This document shows, one piece after another, positions 53,629 to 63,117 of a stretch of DNA of 64,000 nucleotides; position 1 is the stretch's first letter; each line of letters opens with the position of its first letter. Source of the DNA: Flavobacteriales bacterium (GTDB lineage Bacteria > Bacteroidota > Bacteroidia > Flavobacteriales > UBA7312); contig JADHMQ010000005.1 of NCBI GenBank assembly GCA_016779935.1, positions 1-64,000 on the forward strand, written 5' to 3'. A model generated the notes under the pieces. It was not told the origin of the DNA, did no database searches, and saw nothing but the letters and a program-made list of their open reading frames with translations. The position numbers and the translations under genes were made by a program.

Positions 53629-54645
53629 ATGACAAAAAAGAAAGCTGTTCTTCTAGTAAACCTTGGAACTCCTGACAGCCCAAAAACTAGTGATGTAAGA
53701 AGTTACCTGTTTCAGTTTTTAAATGATAAAAGAGTAATAGACATCCCATGGCTTCTGAGAAAGATACTAGTAAATGGCATTATTGTTCCTTTTAGAGCGC
53801 CAAAATCTGCTAAAGTATACAAAGAACTATGGACTGAAAGAGGTTCTCCTATTGTTTATCACACGGATGATTTAACGAATAAACTCAAAGAAGAGCTAGG
53901 CGAAGAATATCATGTAGAATATGCCATGCGTTATAAAAACCCTTCACTCCGAAAAACATTGGAAAGTTGGGAGAATAAAAACTTTGAGCAAATTATTATA
54001 CTACCCCTATTTCCCCATTATGCCTCTGCAACCAATGGTTCTGTTATTGAAGAAGCCATGGATGTAATAAGAAAATGGTGGGTTATTCCTGAACTAAGTT
54101 TTGTTACCCAATTTTACGACCATGAATTTTATTTAAAAGGGTTTGAAGAACAAGGTAACAAGCACAACTTTAAAGAATACGATCACATCTTATTTAGCTT
54201 TCATGGTCTTCCCGAACGGCATGTTGATAAAGTGTATGACGAGGGCTTATGTCAAGATAACGATTGTGAACAAGGCGTTACTGAAGCCAATCAATTTTGT
54301 TACAAAGCTACCTGCTACGAAACAGCTATTCAATTAGCCAAACGATTCAAGCTTAAAAAAGAGGATTACAGTGTAGGCTTTCAGTCAAGACTAGGAAGAG
54401 GATGGATTGAACCTTTTTCAGACAAAATTATTGAAGACTTAGGAAAAAATGGTGCCAAGAAAATACTCGTTTTCTCACCTGCTTTTGTGGCAGACTGCCT
54501 AGAAACAACCATTGAAATTGGTGATGAATATCAAGAGTTATTTGAAGAATTCGGTGGAGAGAAAGTACAATTAGTAGAAAGTCTAAATTCTTCCGATAGT
54601 TTTGTACAAGGTTTGAAAGAAATGATAGTAAAACGAAGCATATAA
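53629..54645 (+). CDS. hemH: Ferrochelatase HemH
   Basis: Inserts ferrous iron into protoporphyrin IX at the inner membrane face; 338 residues. Motifs: LVNLGTPDSPKTSDVRSYL at the N-terminus, ILPLFPHYASATNGS, the active-site His in FSFHGLPERHVD, and YSVGFQSRLGRGWIEPF. A Cys-rich stretch CQDNDCEQG...CYKATCYETA (about 205-230) is present; in some ferrochelatases such Cys residues hold an iron-sulphur cluster, which is possible here. It is the first gene of the heme cluster; six bases separate it from hemA. Confidence 0.95.
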   Translation: MTKKKAVLLVNLGTPDSPKTSDVRSYLFQFLNDKRVIDIPWLLRKILVNGIIVPFRAPKSAKVYKELWTERGSPIVYHTDDLTNKLKEELGEEYHVEYAMRYKNPSLRKTLESWENKNFEQIIILPLFPHYASATNGSVIEEAMDVIRKWWVIPELSFVTQFYDHEFYLKGFEEQGNKHNFKEYDHILFSFHGLPERHVDKVYDEGLCQDNDCEQGVTEANQFCYKATCYETAIQLAKRFKLKKEDYSVGFQSRLGRGWIEPFSDKIIEDLGKNGAKKILVFSPAFVADCLETTIEIGDEYQELFEEFGGEKVQLVESLNSSDSFVQGLKEMIVKRSI

Positions 54646-54651
54646 AACAGA

Positions 54652-55872
54652 ATGGAAGGTTCATTTTACAGCGTTGGTATTAGTCATTGGAATTGTCCTT
54701 TAGAGATACGAGAACAATTCAGCATAGACAAACAACAGTCATTAGAATTCATCAACGATTTAAAGTCCCTAGGTGGCTCTGCATTTACAGTTTCTACCTG
54801 TAACCGAACTCAAGTATTTGCTCAGAACATCAACATTCACCAACTGAAAGAAAAATTCATTCACTATAGTGGTAATCATCAACAAAATTTTGAGCAATAT
54901 GGCTTTGTGCTAGAAAACGATGAAGCCATTCAAAATTTATTTGAAGTCAGTACCGGAATTGATTCGCAAATTTTAGGCGATTTACAAATTTTTTCTCAGG
55001 TCAAAGAAGGCGTTGAATTAGCTAAGAAAAATGCATGTATCAATAGCCAAATGGATAGGTTATTGCAATTTGTATTTCAAGCCAACAAAGAAGTACAATC
55101 GTTTACTACAATAAGTAAAGGCGCGGCATCAGTTGCTCATGCTACAGTCCTTAAAATCAGACAAAAAACAGAACATCTCAAAGACAAGAAGAAAATTCTC
55201 GTCTTTGGCACAGGCGAAATAGGACAACGGACACTAGAAAATTTAAATAGCCAGACTAAAGCCGAAATCACCATTATCAACAGAACTGCAGAAAAAGCTA
55301 AAGCAATAGCAGAGCTGCAGAAAGTGAGATTTGCCCCAATAGAATCTTTACAAGAAGAAATAAACAAATCCGATGTAGTAGTAGTCGCTACTAACGCAAA
55401 ACAGTACACCATCACAGAGGAAATTACACAAGGAATACATACTGAAAAGTTATTTATAGACCTATCAGTTCCAAGAAATATTGACCCTAATACTGCATCA
55501 AACAAAATAGAATTAGTCGATATAGATCAACTTAATGCTGAAGCCGATAAAACACTAAATAAAAGAAAGAAAGATATCCCTAAAGCTAAGACCATAATTA
55601 ACCTTCACAAAATAGAATTTGAAGATTGGTCAAAATTACACACCTTAGGACCTACCATAAAAAATTTAAAAAAATCCTTCGATAGCCTAAAAAATGAAGA
55701 AATTGACAAATACAAAGGTCAGTATCACAAAGAAGAATTAGAACGCATAAAACCCCTAATCGATAGCATAGTAAAAAAAATATCCAGTAAAAACATTGAA
55801 TATTTACGAAAAAGGTATCGCAATGACGAAGATATATTAGAAATTATGCGAGAAATGTATAAAATTGATTAA
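54652..55872 (+). CDS. hemA: Glutamyl-tRNA reductase HemA
   Basis: Reduces glutamyl-tRNA to glutamate-1-semialdehyde with NADPH, the first committed step of the C5 route; 406 residues. The catalytic Cys50 is in STCNRTQVF, followed by GIDSQILGDLQIFSQVKE. The NADPH-binding fold has VFGTGEIGQRTLENL, and the C-terminal dimerisation helix contains ERIKPLIDSIVKKI. The gene directly abuts hemC (no gap). This step is usually the controlled point of heme synthesis. Confidence 0.94.
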   Translation: MEGSFYSVGISHWNCPLEIREQFSIDKQQSLEFINDLKSLGGSAFTVSTCNRTQVFAQNINIHQLKEKFIHYSGNHQQNFEQYGFVLENDEAIQNLFEVSTGIDSQILGDLQIFSQVKEGVELAKKNACINSQMDRLLQFVFQANKEVQSFTTISKGAASVAHATVLKIRQKTEHLKDKKKILVFGTGEIGQRTLENLNSQTKAEITIINRTAEKAKAIAELQKVRFAPIESLQEEINKSDVVVVATNAKQYTITEEITQGIHTEKLFIDLSVPRNIDPNTASNKIELVDIDQLNAEADKTLNKRKKDIPKAKTIINLHKIEFEDWSKLHTLGPTIKNLKKSFDSLKNEEIDKYKGQYHKEELERIKPLIDSIVKKISSKNIEYLRKRYRNDEDILEIMREMYKID

Positions 55873-56787
55873 ATGCATATTAAGATAGGTAGTCGTAAAA
55901 GTAAATTAGCTCTTTGGCAAACTAATCATGTTGCCGAAAAATTATCTCAGCTTGGACATACATATGAACTTATCTTATCAGAATCAGAAGGAGATAAAAT
56001 CCTAGACACTCCCCTTCCTTTGATGGGTGGAAAAGGCGTCTTTACCAAAACACTCGACGATGCTATCCTCAACAAAAGCATTGATATAGCCGTACATTCA
56101 TTTAAAGATATTCCAACCGAACTTGAACAAAACCTATTTGTTGGAGCAATTCTTGAAAGAGAAAACCCTACGGACGCCCTAGTTTGCAGAAAAGGATTGG
56201 ATTTTTTAGACAATAAAAATGCCGTTATTGCCACTAGTAGTAACCGAAGAAAAGCACAATGGCTAAGTAAATATCCTCACCACAAAATGGTAGATATTAG
56301 AGGAAATGTCCCCACTCGTATTCAAAAACTAAAAGATAGTGATTGGGATGCCACCATTTTAGCCAGCGCAGGACTAATTCGACTAGGGCTTGAAAACGAA
56401 ATTAATCAAGAAATGCCTTGGATGGTATGCGCCCCAGCACAAGGTGCAGTAGCTGTAATCTGTCACACTCAAAACGAACAGATAAAAACAATTATTAACG
56501 AGCTTAATCATAAGCAAACAGCTTTGTGCACAAGTATTGAAAGGTCATTTTTAAATATTTTAAATGGAGGCTGCTCAGCACCTGTTGGAGCTTTCGTAAC
56601 AATATCAGATACCACCTTATCCTTCAAAGGAATTGTTGTGAGTACAGATGGTCAAGAAAAGATTGAAATAGACCTAAAAGATGACTTATCCAATGCTCAA
56701 TCCATAGCCCAAAAAGCTGCCGACATGGCTTTAGCAAAGGGAGCTCTCAAACTGATTGAATCAGCAGAAAATGAAAAATACAGTTAA
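55873..56787 (+). CDS. hemC: Porphobilinogen deaminase HemC
   Basis: Polymerises four porphobilinogens into hydroxymethylbilane using a covalently bound dipyrromethane; 304 residues. IGSRKSKLALWQTNHV at the N-terminus, GKGVFTKTLDDAIL, AVHSFKDIPTE, TSSNRRKAQWL and IRGNVPTRIQKL are conserved. The cofactor Cys is in LNGGCSAPVGAF. hemD overlaps its 3' end by 17 bases. Confidence 0.95.
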   Translation: MHIKIGSRKSKLALWQTNHVAEKLSQLGHTYELILSESEGDKILDTPLPLMGGKGVFTKTLDDAILNKSIDIAVHSFKDIPTELEQNLFVGAILERENPTDALVCRKGLDFLDNKNAVIATSSNRRKAQWLSKYPHHKMVDIRGNVPTRIQKLKDSDWDATILASAGLIRLGLENEINQEMPWMVCAPAQGAVAVICHTQNEQIKTIINELNHKQTALCTSIERSFLNILNGGCSAPVGAFVTISDTTLSFKGIVVSTDGQEKIEIDLKDDLSNAQSIAQKAADMALAKGALKLIESAENEKYS

Positions 56788-57430
56788 GCACCTTCTTTTT
56801 CTTAATGATTTATCTTCACAAAATCTAGAGCAATTAAATACAGATAAATCCCTAAAAGTAAGTTCTAATGCACTTATTCGTACCACAGCTATTCCATTCA
56901 ACATCAAAGAATTAGACTCTAATAAACCTTGGATATTTAGCAGCAGAACAGCTGTTGAAATACTGTTAGCAAACGAAATTTCATTCCCTAAAACAGTGTA
57001 TGCTATTGGACCAAAAACAGCGGAACTTATCCCTTCAGCAATAATCCCACAAATAGCAACTGCCTCAGAGCTAGCAAAAGTCGTTATTGAAAAGGGTGAA
57101 AAAGAAGTGATTTTTATCTGTGGCAATAGAAGACGAGATGAATTACCTCAACATTTGGAATCTCACAAGATAAAAGTCAAAGAAGTCGTAGTATATCAGA
57201 CCGAAAATCTCAATAAAACCTTAAATTTGCACGGTATTGATGGACTAGCTTTTATGAGTCCAAGTGCAGTTCATTCTTTGGCACAAAACGGTGGTTTCAA
57301 TAATTTACCCTGTTTCGCTATTGGATCAACGACTGCACATGCTTTAAAACAAGAAGGACAGCAATGCATAACTAGTAAAACTACTACGCCCAAAAGTCTA
57401 GTAGAAACTGCAAAAAACTATTTTAAATGA
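56771..57430 (+). CDS. hemD: Uroporphyrinogen-III synthase HemD
   Basis: Cyclises hydroxymethylbilane with inversion of ring D. 219 residues from ATG 56771; an upstream TTG at 56756 is less likely. The family is poorly conserved, but IFSSRTAVEILLANE, VYAIGPKTAELI, ICGNRRRDELPQHLE, and the C-terminal LAFMSPSAVHSLAQNG with FAIGSTTAHALKQEG are recognisable. Position between hemC and hemE supports the call. It overlaps hemE by four bases. Confidence 0.9.
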   Translation: MKNTVKHLLFLNDLSSQNLEQLNTDKSLKVSSNALIRTTAIPFNIKELDSNKPWIFSSRTAVEILLANEISFPKTVYAIGPKTAELIPSAIIPQIATASELAKVVIEKGEKEVIFICGNRRRDELPQHLESHKIKVKEVVVYQTENLNKTLNLHGIDGLAFMSPSAVHSLAQNGGFNNLPCFAIGSTTAHALKQEGQQCITSKTTTPKSLVETAKNYFK

Positions 57431-58467
57431 AACACGATTTTCCAGAATTACAGAACGACCTCCTACTTAGAGCATTGAATGGTGAAAAAGTAGAAAGACC
57501 CCCCGTTTGGATGATGCGTCAAGCCGGTCGATTTTTACCTGACTATCGTGTTTTAAGGGAAAAATATTCTTTTTTCGAACGCTGCGAAACTCCGGAGTTA
57601 GTGTCTGAAATTACCATAATGCCCATCGACCAAGTAGGAACAGATGCAGCTATATTATTTTCAGATATATTGGTCGTACCACAAGCCCTTGGCTACGAGG
57701 TGCAAATGATAGCTGGCAAAGGCCCATTTCTTCCACAAACGGTTAACAATCTCAAAGATGCTGAAGCCATTGAAGTCCCTGATGTTCACCAAAAATTAGG
57801 CTATGTTATGGATGCGGTGACACTCACACGAAAAGACCTCAATGGTAAAGTTCCACTTATCGGTTTCGCTGGCGCACCATTTACCATATTATGCTATATG
57901 GTGCAAGGTCAGGGCTCTAAAGATTTTTCTCAAGCCAAAGCCTTCTGCCATTCCGAGAAAGATGCTGCTCATCTTTTACTTCAAAAAATAACCGACACCA
58001 CCATCGCTTATCTCAACGCTCAGATTGAAGCAGGTGCACAAGCTGTACAAATCTTTGATTCATGGGCAGGTTTACTATCGCCCCAAGATTTTCAAGAGTT
58101 TGCTCTACCCTATATCAAACAAATCGTTGACAACATCAGTGGTGCACCTACCATAGTATTTGCTAAAGGAGTATGGTACGCCATCAAAGACTTAGTGGCA
58201 TTAGGATCAAATGCAATTGGTGTAGATTGGGCCTTGACCCCTCAAGAAGCGAGAAAACTAGCGGGTCCAAATATTACTTTACAAGGAAACTTCGACCCAG
58301 CTTGGCTCTTTGCCCCACACGATAAAATTGAACGACTAGCTAAAGAAATGGTTGACGGATTTGGCAAAGACAAATACATTGCAAACTTAGGTCATGGAAT
58401 TTTACCTACCGTGCCCGTTGAAAATGCTAAGGTATTCATCAATGCCATAAAAAATTATTCAGCCTAA
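57427..58467 (+). CDS. hemE: Uroporphyrinogen decarboxylase HemE
   Basis: Removes four carboxyl groups to make coproporphyrinogen III; 346 residues. The N-terminal signature RPPVWMMRQAGRFLPDYR is complete, followed by ILFSDILVVPQALG, GFAGAPFTILCYMVQG and the C-terminal NLGHGILPTVPVENAK. Cytoplasmic homodimer. Its stop overlaps hemF by one base (TAATG). Confidence 0.96.
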   Translation: MKHDFPELQNDLLLRALNGEKVERPPVWMMRQAGRFLPDYRVLREKYSFFERCETPELVSEITIMPIDQVGTDAAILFSDILVVPQALGYEVQMIAGKGPFLPQTVNNLKDAEAIEVPDVHQKLGYVMDAVTLTRKDLNGKVPLIGFAGAPFTILCYMVQGQGSKDFSQAKAFCHSEKDAAHLLLQKITDTTIAYLNAQIEAGAQAVQIFDSWAGLLSPQDFQEFALPYIKQIVDNISGAPTIVFAKGVWYAIKDLVALGSNAIGVDWALTPQEARKLAGPNITLQGNFDPAWLFAPHDKIERLAKEMVDGFGKDKYIANLGHGILPTVPVENAKVFINAIKNYSA

Positions 58468-59375
58468 TGTCTATCAAACAAACATTCGAAGCGCATATTT
58501 TTGATTTACAAAATCGGATTTGTAAGGGCTTAGAACAATCGGATGGTAAGGCAAAATTTGTAGAAGATCAATGGGATAGAAAAGGTGGAGGTGGTGGTAA
58601 AACGCGTATCCTAAACAATGGTAAGGTCATTGAAAAAGGGGGCGTTAATGTCTCTGTAGTTCACGGAGATTTGCCAGATTTATTCAAAGAAAAATTTAAA
58701 GTTGATGAAGCTAGTTTTTATGCCTGTGGCTTATCCTTAGTCATTCATCCCTTGAGTCCCAAAGTACCTACCGTTCACGCAAATTGGCGGTATTTTGAGA
58801 TGTACGACAAAAACGGAGATATCAAAACAGCCTGGTTTGGCGGTGGCACAGACCTTACGCCCTATTACCTAGATGAAGAAGACGCAAAACACTTCCATCA
58901 AATTAATAAAAGTGTATGCGATAAACATAATCCTAGCTATTACTCCAACTTTAAAAAAGAGTGCGACACCTATTTTTATAATTCCCACCGTGGAGAATGC
59001 CGAGGAATAGGTGGTATTTTCTTTGACTATCAGAAAGCCGATGAAAATAGAAGTATGAAAGAAATCATGAATTTCAGTATAGACTCGAGTAACGCCTTTC
59101 TTGAAGCCTATCTACCAATAGTAGAAAAACATAAGAACGAAAACTTTACGGAAGAAGAAAAAGTATGGCAAGAAATTCGTCGAGGACGGTATGTAGAGTT
59201 CAATTTACTACACGATAGAGGCACCCATTTTGGCATTAAAACCAAAGGAAGAACGGAATCTATACTCATGAGTTTACCCTCTACTGTTAGGTGGGAATAC
59301 AACCATAAGCCAGATAAGGGTAGTGAAGAAGAAAAACTAATTGAAGTATTAAAAAACCCAAAAAATTGGGTCTAA
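58467..59375 (+). CDS. hemF: Oxygen-dependent coproporphyrinogen III oxidase HemF
   Basis: 302 residues, normal length. Decarboxylates two propionates using O2. Characteristic text: WDRKGGGGGKTRIL, GVNVSVVHGDLP, PTVHANWRYFEM, WFGGGTDLTPYYLDEEDAKHF and EFNLLHDRGTHFGIKT. Presence of the oxygen-dependent form, with no hemN seen in the window, fits an aerobic organism. Ten bases separate it from hemB. Confidence 0.96.
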   Translation: MSIKQTFEAHIFDLQNRICKGLEQSDGKAKFVEDQWDRKGGGGGKTRILNNGKVIEKGGVNVSVVHGDLPDLFKEKFKVDEASFYACGLSLVIHPLSPKVPTVHANWRYFEMYDKNGDIKTAWFGGGTDLTPYYLDEEDAKHFHQINKSVCDKHNPSYYSNFKKECDTYFYNSHRGECRGIGGIFFDYQKADENRSMKEIMNFSIDSSNAFLEAYLPIVEKHKNENFTEEEKVWQEIRRGRYVEFNLLHDRGTHFGIKTKGRTESILMSLPSTVRWEYNHKPDKGSEEEKLIEVLKNPKNWV

Positions 59376-59385
59376 TCTAAGTACT

Positions 59386-60366
59386 ATGTTTCCAGAAAAT
59401 AGAAATAGACGATTACGAAAAAACAATGCCATAAGAGATATGGTACAAGAAAATAGACTTCATCCTAGCGATTTTATTGTTCCAATTTTCTTTATGGAAG
59501 GCGAAAACAAAAAAGAAGAAATCACTTCTATGCCAGGCTATTATCGTTACTCTTTAGACTTGCTCATACAAGAGGTTCAAAGTTGTTTTGATTTAGGTAT
59601 TCGGTCTGCACTACTCTTTGCCAAAGTGGAAGACCAACTCAAAGATAATGAGGGAAAAGAAGCCGTTAATCCTAAAGGTTTGATGCAAAGAGCTATTCGA
59701 TTATTAAAATCAGAGATTCCAGAAATGTACTTGATGAGTGATGTGGCCCTGGACCCCTACTCCATTCATGGACACGACGGCATTGTAGATGGTCAAGAAA
59801 TACTCAACGACGAAACCGTTGATGTTTTAGCAGAAATGGCACTATCACATGCCGAAGCGGGTGTTGATATGGTTGCTCCATCAGATATGATGGATGGTCG
59901 CATAGGCGCTATTAGGGAACGCTTAGAAGATGAAGGTTTTCCACATGTAGGTATTATGTCATACAGTGTAAAGTATGCCTCTTCTTTTTACGGCCCTTTT
60001 AGAGATGCTCTAGATTCTAAGCCAGGTTTTGGAGATAAAAAAAGCTATCAAATGAACCCAGCAAATTCATCTGAGGCCATAAGCGAAGTGGATAACGATA
60101 TAGATGAAGGTGCAGATATCATAATGGTAAAACCCGGAACACCCTACTTGGACATGGTCAAACAAGTCAGTTCTCAATTTGATATTCCAGTGAGTGTATA
60201 TCAAGTATCAGGCGAATATGCAATGATAAAAGCAGCTAGCGAAAAAGGGTGGCTCAACCACGATAGTGTCATGATGGAAAGCCTCATTGGTTTCAAACGA
60301 GCTGGTGCAACACTCATAGCTACATATTTTGCTAAAGAAGCTTCAAAACTACTGAACAATGAATAA
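59386..60366 (+). CDS. hemB: Porphobilinogen synthase HemB (magnesium-type, Asp-rich metal site)
   Basis: Condenses two aminolevulinates to porphobilinogen; 326 residues. The active-site lysines lie in MSYSVKYASSFYGPFRDA and IIMVKPGTPYLDM. The metal-site segment reads SDVALDPYSIHGHDG, with Asp/His in place of the Cys triad of zinc enzymes, which is the pattern of Mg-dependent enzymes such as those of Pseudomonas. It overlaps hemL by eight bases (ATGAATAA). Confidence 0.96.
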   Translation: MFPENRNRRLRKNNAIRDMVQENRLHPSDFIVPIFFMEGENKKEEITSMPGYYRYSLDLLIQEVQSCFDLGIRSALLFAKVEDQLKDNEGKEAVNPKGLMQRAIRLLKSEIPEMYLMSDVALDPYSIHGHDGIVDGQEILNDETVDVLAEMALSHAEAGVDMVAPSDMMDGRIGAIRERLEDEGFPHVGIMSYSVKYASSFYGPFRDALDSKPGFGDKKSYQMNPANSSEAISEVDNDIDEGADIIMVKPGTPYLDMVKQVSSQFDIPVSVYQVSGEYAMIKAASEKGWLNHDSVMMESLIGFKRAGATLIATYFAKEASKLLNNE

Positions 60367-61642
60367 CAGCGAATTACTTTTTGAAAGGGCTCAATTATTT
60401 ATCCCTGGCGGGGTAAACTCACCAGTAAGAGCCTTTCGCTCAGTTGGAGGAACGCCTTTATTTTTTAAATCTGCTAAAGGTTCTATTCTTACAGATGTTG
60501 ATGATAAAGAATACATTGATTTTATTGGCTCTTGGGGACCTATGATATTAGGACATTGTCACGAGCCCATTGTAAAAACTCTTCAAGAAGCAACAAACAA
60601 CACCACCTCATTTGGCGCACCAACTGAATTGGAAGCAGATATTGCCGAGCTCATTTGTGAGATGGTTCCTGCTGTGGAGAAAGTACGAATGACCAATTCA
60701 GGCACAGAGGCCTGCATGAGTGCTATTAGAGTAGCTAGAGGATACACCAATAGAGAGAAATTTATCAAATTTGAAGGCAACTATCATGGTCATGCTGATG
60801 CCTTTCTGATCAAAGCAGGAAGTGGTGCCATTACACTTGGAGTACCAAATAGTCCTGGCGTAACCAAAGGTACAGCTCAAGACACTTTACTAGCACCCTA
60901 TAACGACCTGGATGCTGTTAAAAGAATTATTGACGAAAATCCTGATCAAATTGCGGCTATCATACTTGAACCCGTAGCGGGAAATATGGGTTGTATTCCT
61001 CCTAAAAAAGGGTTTTTAGAGGGTTTAAGAAACTTATGCGACAAACACCATATTGTTCTTATTTTCGATGAAGTCATGACTGGTTTCAGATTAGCTAAAG
61101 GTGGCGCAAGTGAACATTATGGTATTGTTCCAGATATGGTCACTTTAGGTAAAATTATTGGTGGCGGTTTGCCCGTAGGAGCATTTGGAGGAAAAAAAGA
61201 AATTATGGATATGGTAGCACCAGTTGGACCTATCTATCAAGCCGGAACACTTAGTGGTAATCCTATTGCAATGAGCTGTGGTTATACCCTACTCAAAGAG
61301 CTAAATGAAAATCCCTCTATTTATTCCCAACTGGAGGAAAACACGGCTTATTTTGAACATGAATTAAGAAGAGTATTTGACGCATACAAGCTTCAATATG
61401 CTATTAACAGAGTTGGCTCAATGATTAGTTTTCATTTTGATGTTGAAGCAGTCAATAACTTTGACGATGCCTGTAATGCCAATTCCGACTTGTTTAAAGA
61501 GCTCTTTCATGGTGTCCTTAAAAGAGGTGTTTATTTTGCCCCTTCAGCCTTTGAAAGTTTATTTTTATCAACCACTCACACCAAAGCTTTGCTAGATAAA
61601 ACCATAGCAGCTATTGAGCAAAGCTTGGAAGAGATACTTTAA
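60359..61642 (+). CDS. hemL: Glutamate-1-semialdehyde 2,1-aminomutase HemL
   Basis: PLP enzyme forming 5-aminolevulinate; 427 residues. FIPGGVNSPVRAFRSVGG at the N-terminus, TNSGTEACMSAIRVARGYT, EGNYHGHADAFLIKAGSG, and the cofactor Lys in TLGKIIGGGLPVGAFGG are diagnostic of GSA aminomutase rather than general class III aminotransferases. It is the last heme gene; gatB follows after 23 bases. Confidence 0.97.
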   Translation: MNNSELLFERAQLFIPGGVNSPVRAFRSVGGTPLFFKSAKGSILTDVDDKEYIDFIGSWGPMILGHCHEPIVKTLQEATNNTTSFGAPTELEADIAELICEMVPAVEKVRMTNSGTEACMSAIRVARGYTNREKFIKFEGNYHGHADAFLIKAGSGAITLGVPNSPGVTKGTAQDTLLAPYNDLDAVKRIIDENPDQIAAIILEPVAGNMGCIPPKKGFLEGLRNLCDKHHIVLIFDEVMTGFRLAKGGASEHYGIVPDMVTLGKIIGGGLPVGAFGGKKEIMDMVAPVGPIYQAGTLSGNPIAMSCGYTLLKELNENPSIYSQLEENTAYFEHELRRVFDAYKLQYAINRVGSMISFHFDVEAVNNFDDACNANSDLFKELFHGVLKRGVYFAPSAFESLFLSTTHTKALLDKTIAAIEQSLEEIL

Positions 61643-61665
61643 TTATATTTACACAAAATTATTCA

Positions 61666-63117
61666 ATGAGTAGCCTTAGAGATAAATACGAACTAGTGGT
61701 AGGTTTAGAAGTTCATGCTCAACTTTCTACCAATACGAAAGCCTATTGCAACGATTCAACAGAATACGGCGCTGCTCCTAATACCCAAACAAGTCCCATT
61801 ACGCTTGGACACCCTGGAACTTTGCCAAAAAGTAATAAAAAAGTAATTGAATATGCCGTTAAAATGGGAATAGCTTGTGGCTCTACTATACGAGAACGCA
61901 ATGAATACTCTCGTAAAAATTATTTTTACCCCGATTTACCAAAAGGCTATCAAATCACACAAGACACTACACCAATATGTAATGGTGGTACCATATATGT
62001 AAAAGATGCTGAAGGTCAAAAGAAAGCCATCAATATCACCCGAATACATATGGAGGAAGATGCAGGTAAAAGTATTCACGATTTGGATCCCTTCAACTCA
62101 TTGGTCGATTTGAACAGAGCGGGTGTCGCTCTTATTGAAATTGTATCCGAACCCGATATTAGAAGTTCTGACGAAGCTTATCAATACTTAGCTGAAGTTA
62201 GAAAACTAGTCCGTTATCTAGATATTTGCGATGGAAACTTAGAAGAAGGTAGTTTGAGATGCGATGCTAATATTTCAGTAATGCTAAAAGGGAGTAAAAC
62301 CTTTGGTAACAGAACTGAAGTCAAGAACATGAACTCTTTGAGAAATGTAAAAAGAGCCATAGAACATGAGATGGACAGGCAGATAGACATTTTAGAAAAC
62401 GGAGGTATAATAGAACAGCAAACCCGTAGTTTTAATGCCAACACAGGCACAACATCTCTAATGAGAAGCAAAGAAGATGCCAACGATTATAGGTATTTCC
62501 CAGAACCTGATTTGCAGCCCGTAATAGTTAAACAAGACTATATTGAAAAAGTCAAAGCAACCTTACCCCCTTTACCAAAGGAATTGTTTATAAAGTTTAC
62601 CAATGACTATGGTCTTTCTGAATACGATACCAATGTCATCATTGAAGAAAAAGAAATTGCACTATACTTCAATGAATTGTGCCAGTACACAAAAAACTAT
62701 AAGGCAGCGGCTAATTTCATAATCGGTAGCGTAAAATCATACCTCAATGAAAATGCAATTGAGATGACTAATTTCAGTATTACTCCAAGTCGCCTAGCCC
62801 AATTGATACAACTCATTGATGATGGCAAAGTAAGTAACTCAGTAGCTACCCAAAAACTTTTTGGTGCTATGATAGATAATAACTCAAATCCAGAAGATAT
62901 TGCTAAAAACAATAATTGGATTCAAGAGAGTGATTCGGGTGCTTTACAAGCTTTCGTGCAAGAAGCAATAGGTAAATACCCCGAAAAAGTACAAGAGTAT
63001 AAAGCTGGCAAAAAAGGACTTATTGGTTTGTTTATGGGAGAAGTTATGAAACTATCTAGAGGTAAAGCAGACCCTAAAGTTGCTAATAAACTAGTTAGAG
63101 AAGCATTAGAAAAATGA
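61666..63117 (+). CDS. gatB: Asp-tRNA(Asn)/Glu-tRNA(Gln) amidotransferase subunit B
   Basis: 483 residues. Subunit that binds misacylated tRNA and activates the side chain for amidation. GLEVHAQLSTNTKAYC, YSRKNYFYPDLPKGYQI, ITRIHMEEDAGKSIHD, LRCDANISV, KNMNSLRNVKRAIEHEM and a C-terminal GatB/Yqey domain (about 330-483; IGLFMGEVMKLSRGKADPK) are all present. gatA and gatC are not in the window. The stop overlaps the next gene start (ATGATGA). Confidence 0.96.
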   Translation: MSSLRDKYELVVGLEVHAQLSTNTKAYCNDSTEYGAAPNTQTSPITLGHPGTLPKSNKKVIEYAVKMGIACGSTIRERNEYSRKNYFYPDLPKGYQITQDTTPICNGGTIYVKDAEGQKKAINITRIHMEEDAGKSIHDLDPFNSLVDLNRAGVALIEIVSEPDIRSSDEAYQYLAEVRKLVRYLDICDGNLEEGSLRCDANISVMLKGSKTFGNRTEVKNMNSLRNVKRAIEHEMDRQIDILENGGIIEQQTRSFNANTGTTSLMRSKEDANDYRYFPEPDLQPVIVKQDYIEKVKATLPPLPKELFIKFTNDYGLSEYDTNVIIEEKEIALYFNELCQYTKNYKAAANFIIGSVKSYLNENAIEMTNFSITPSRLAQLIQLIDDGKVSNSVATQKLFGAMIDNNSNPEDIAKNNNWIQESDSGALQAFVQEAIGKYPEKVQEYKAGKKGLIGLFMGEVMKLSRGKADPKVANKLVREALEK

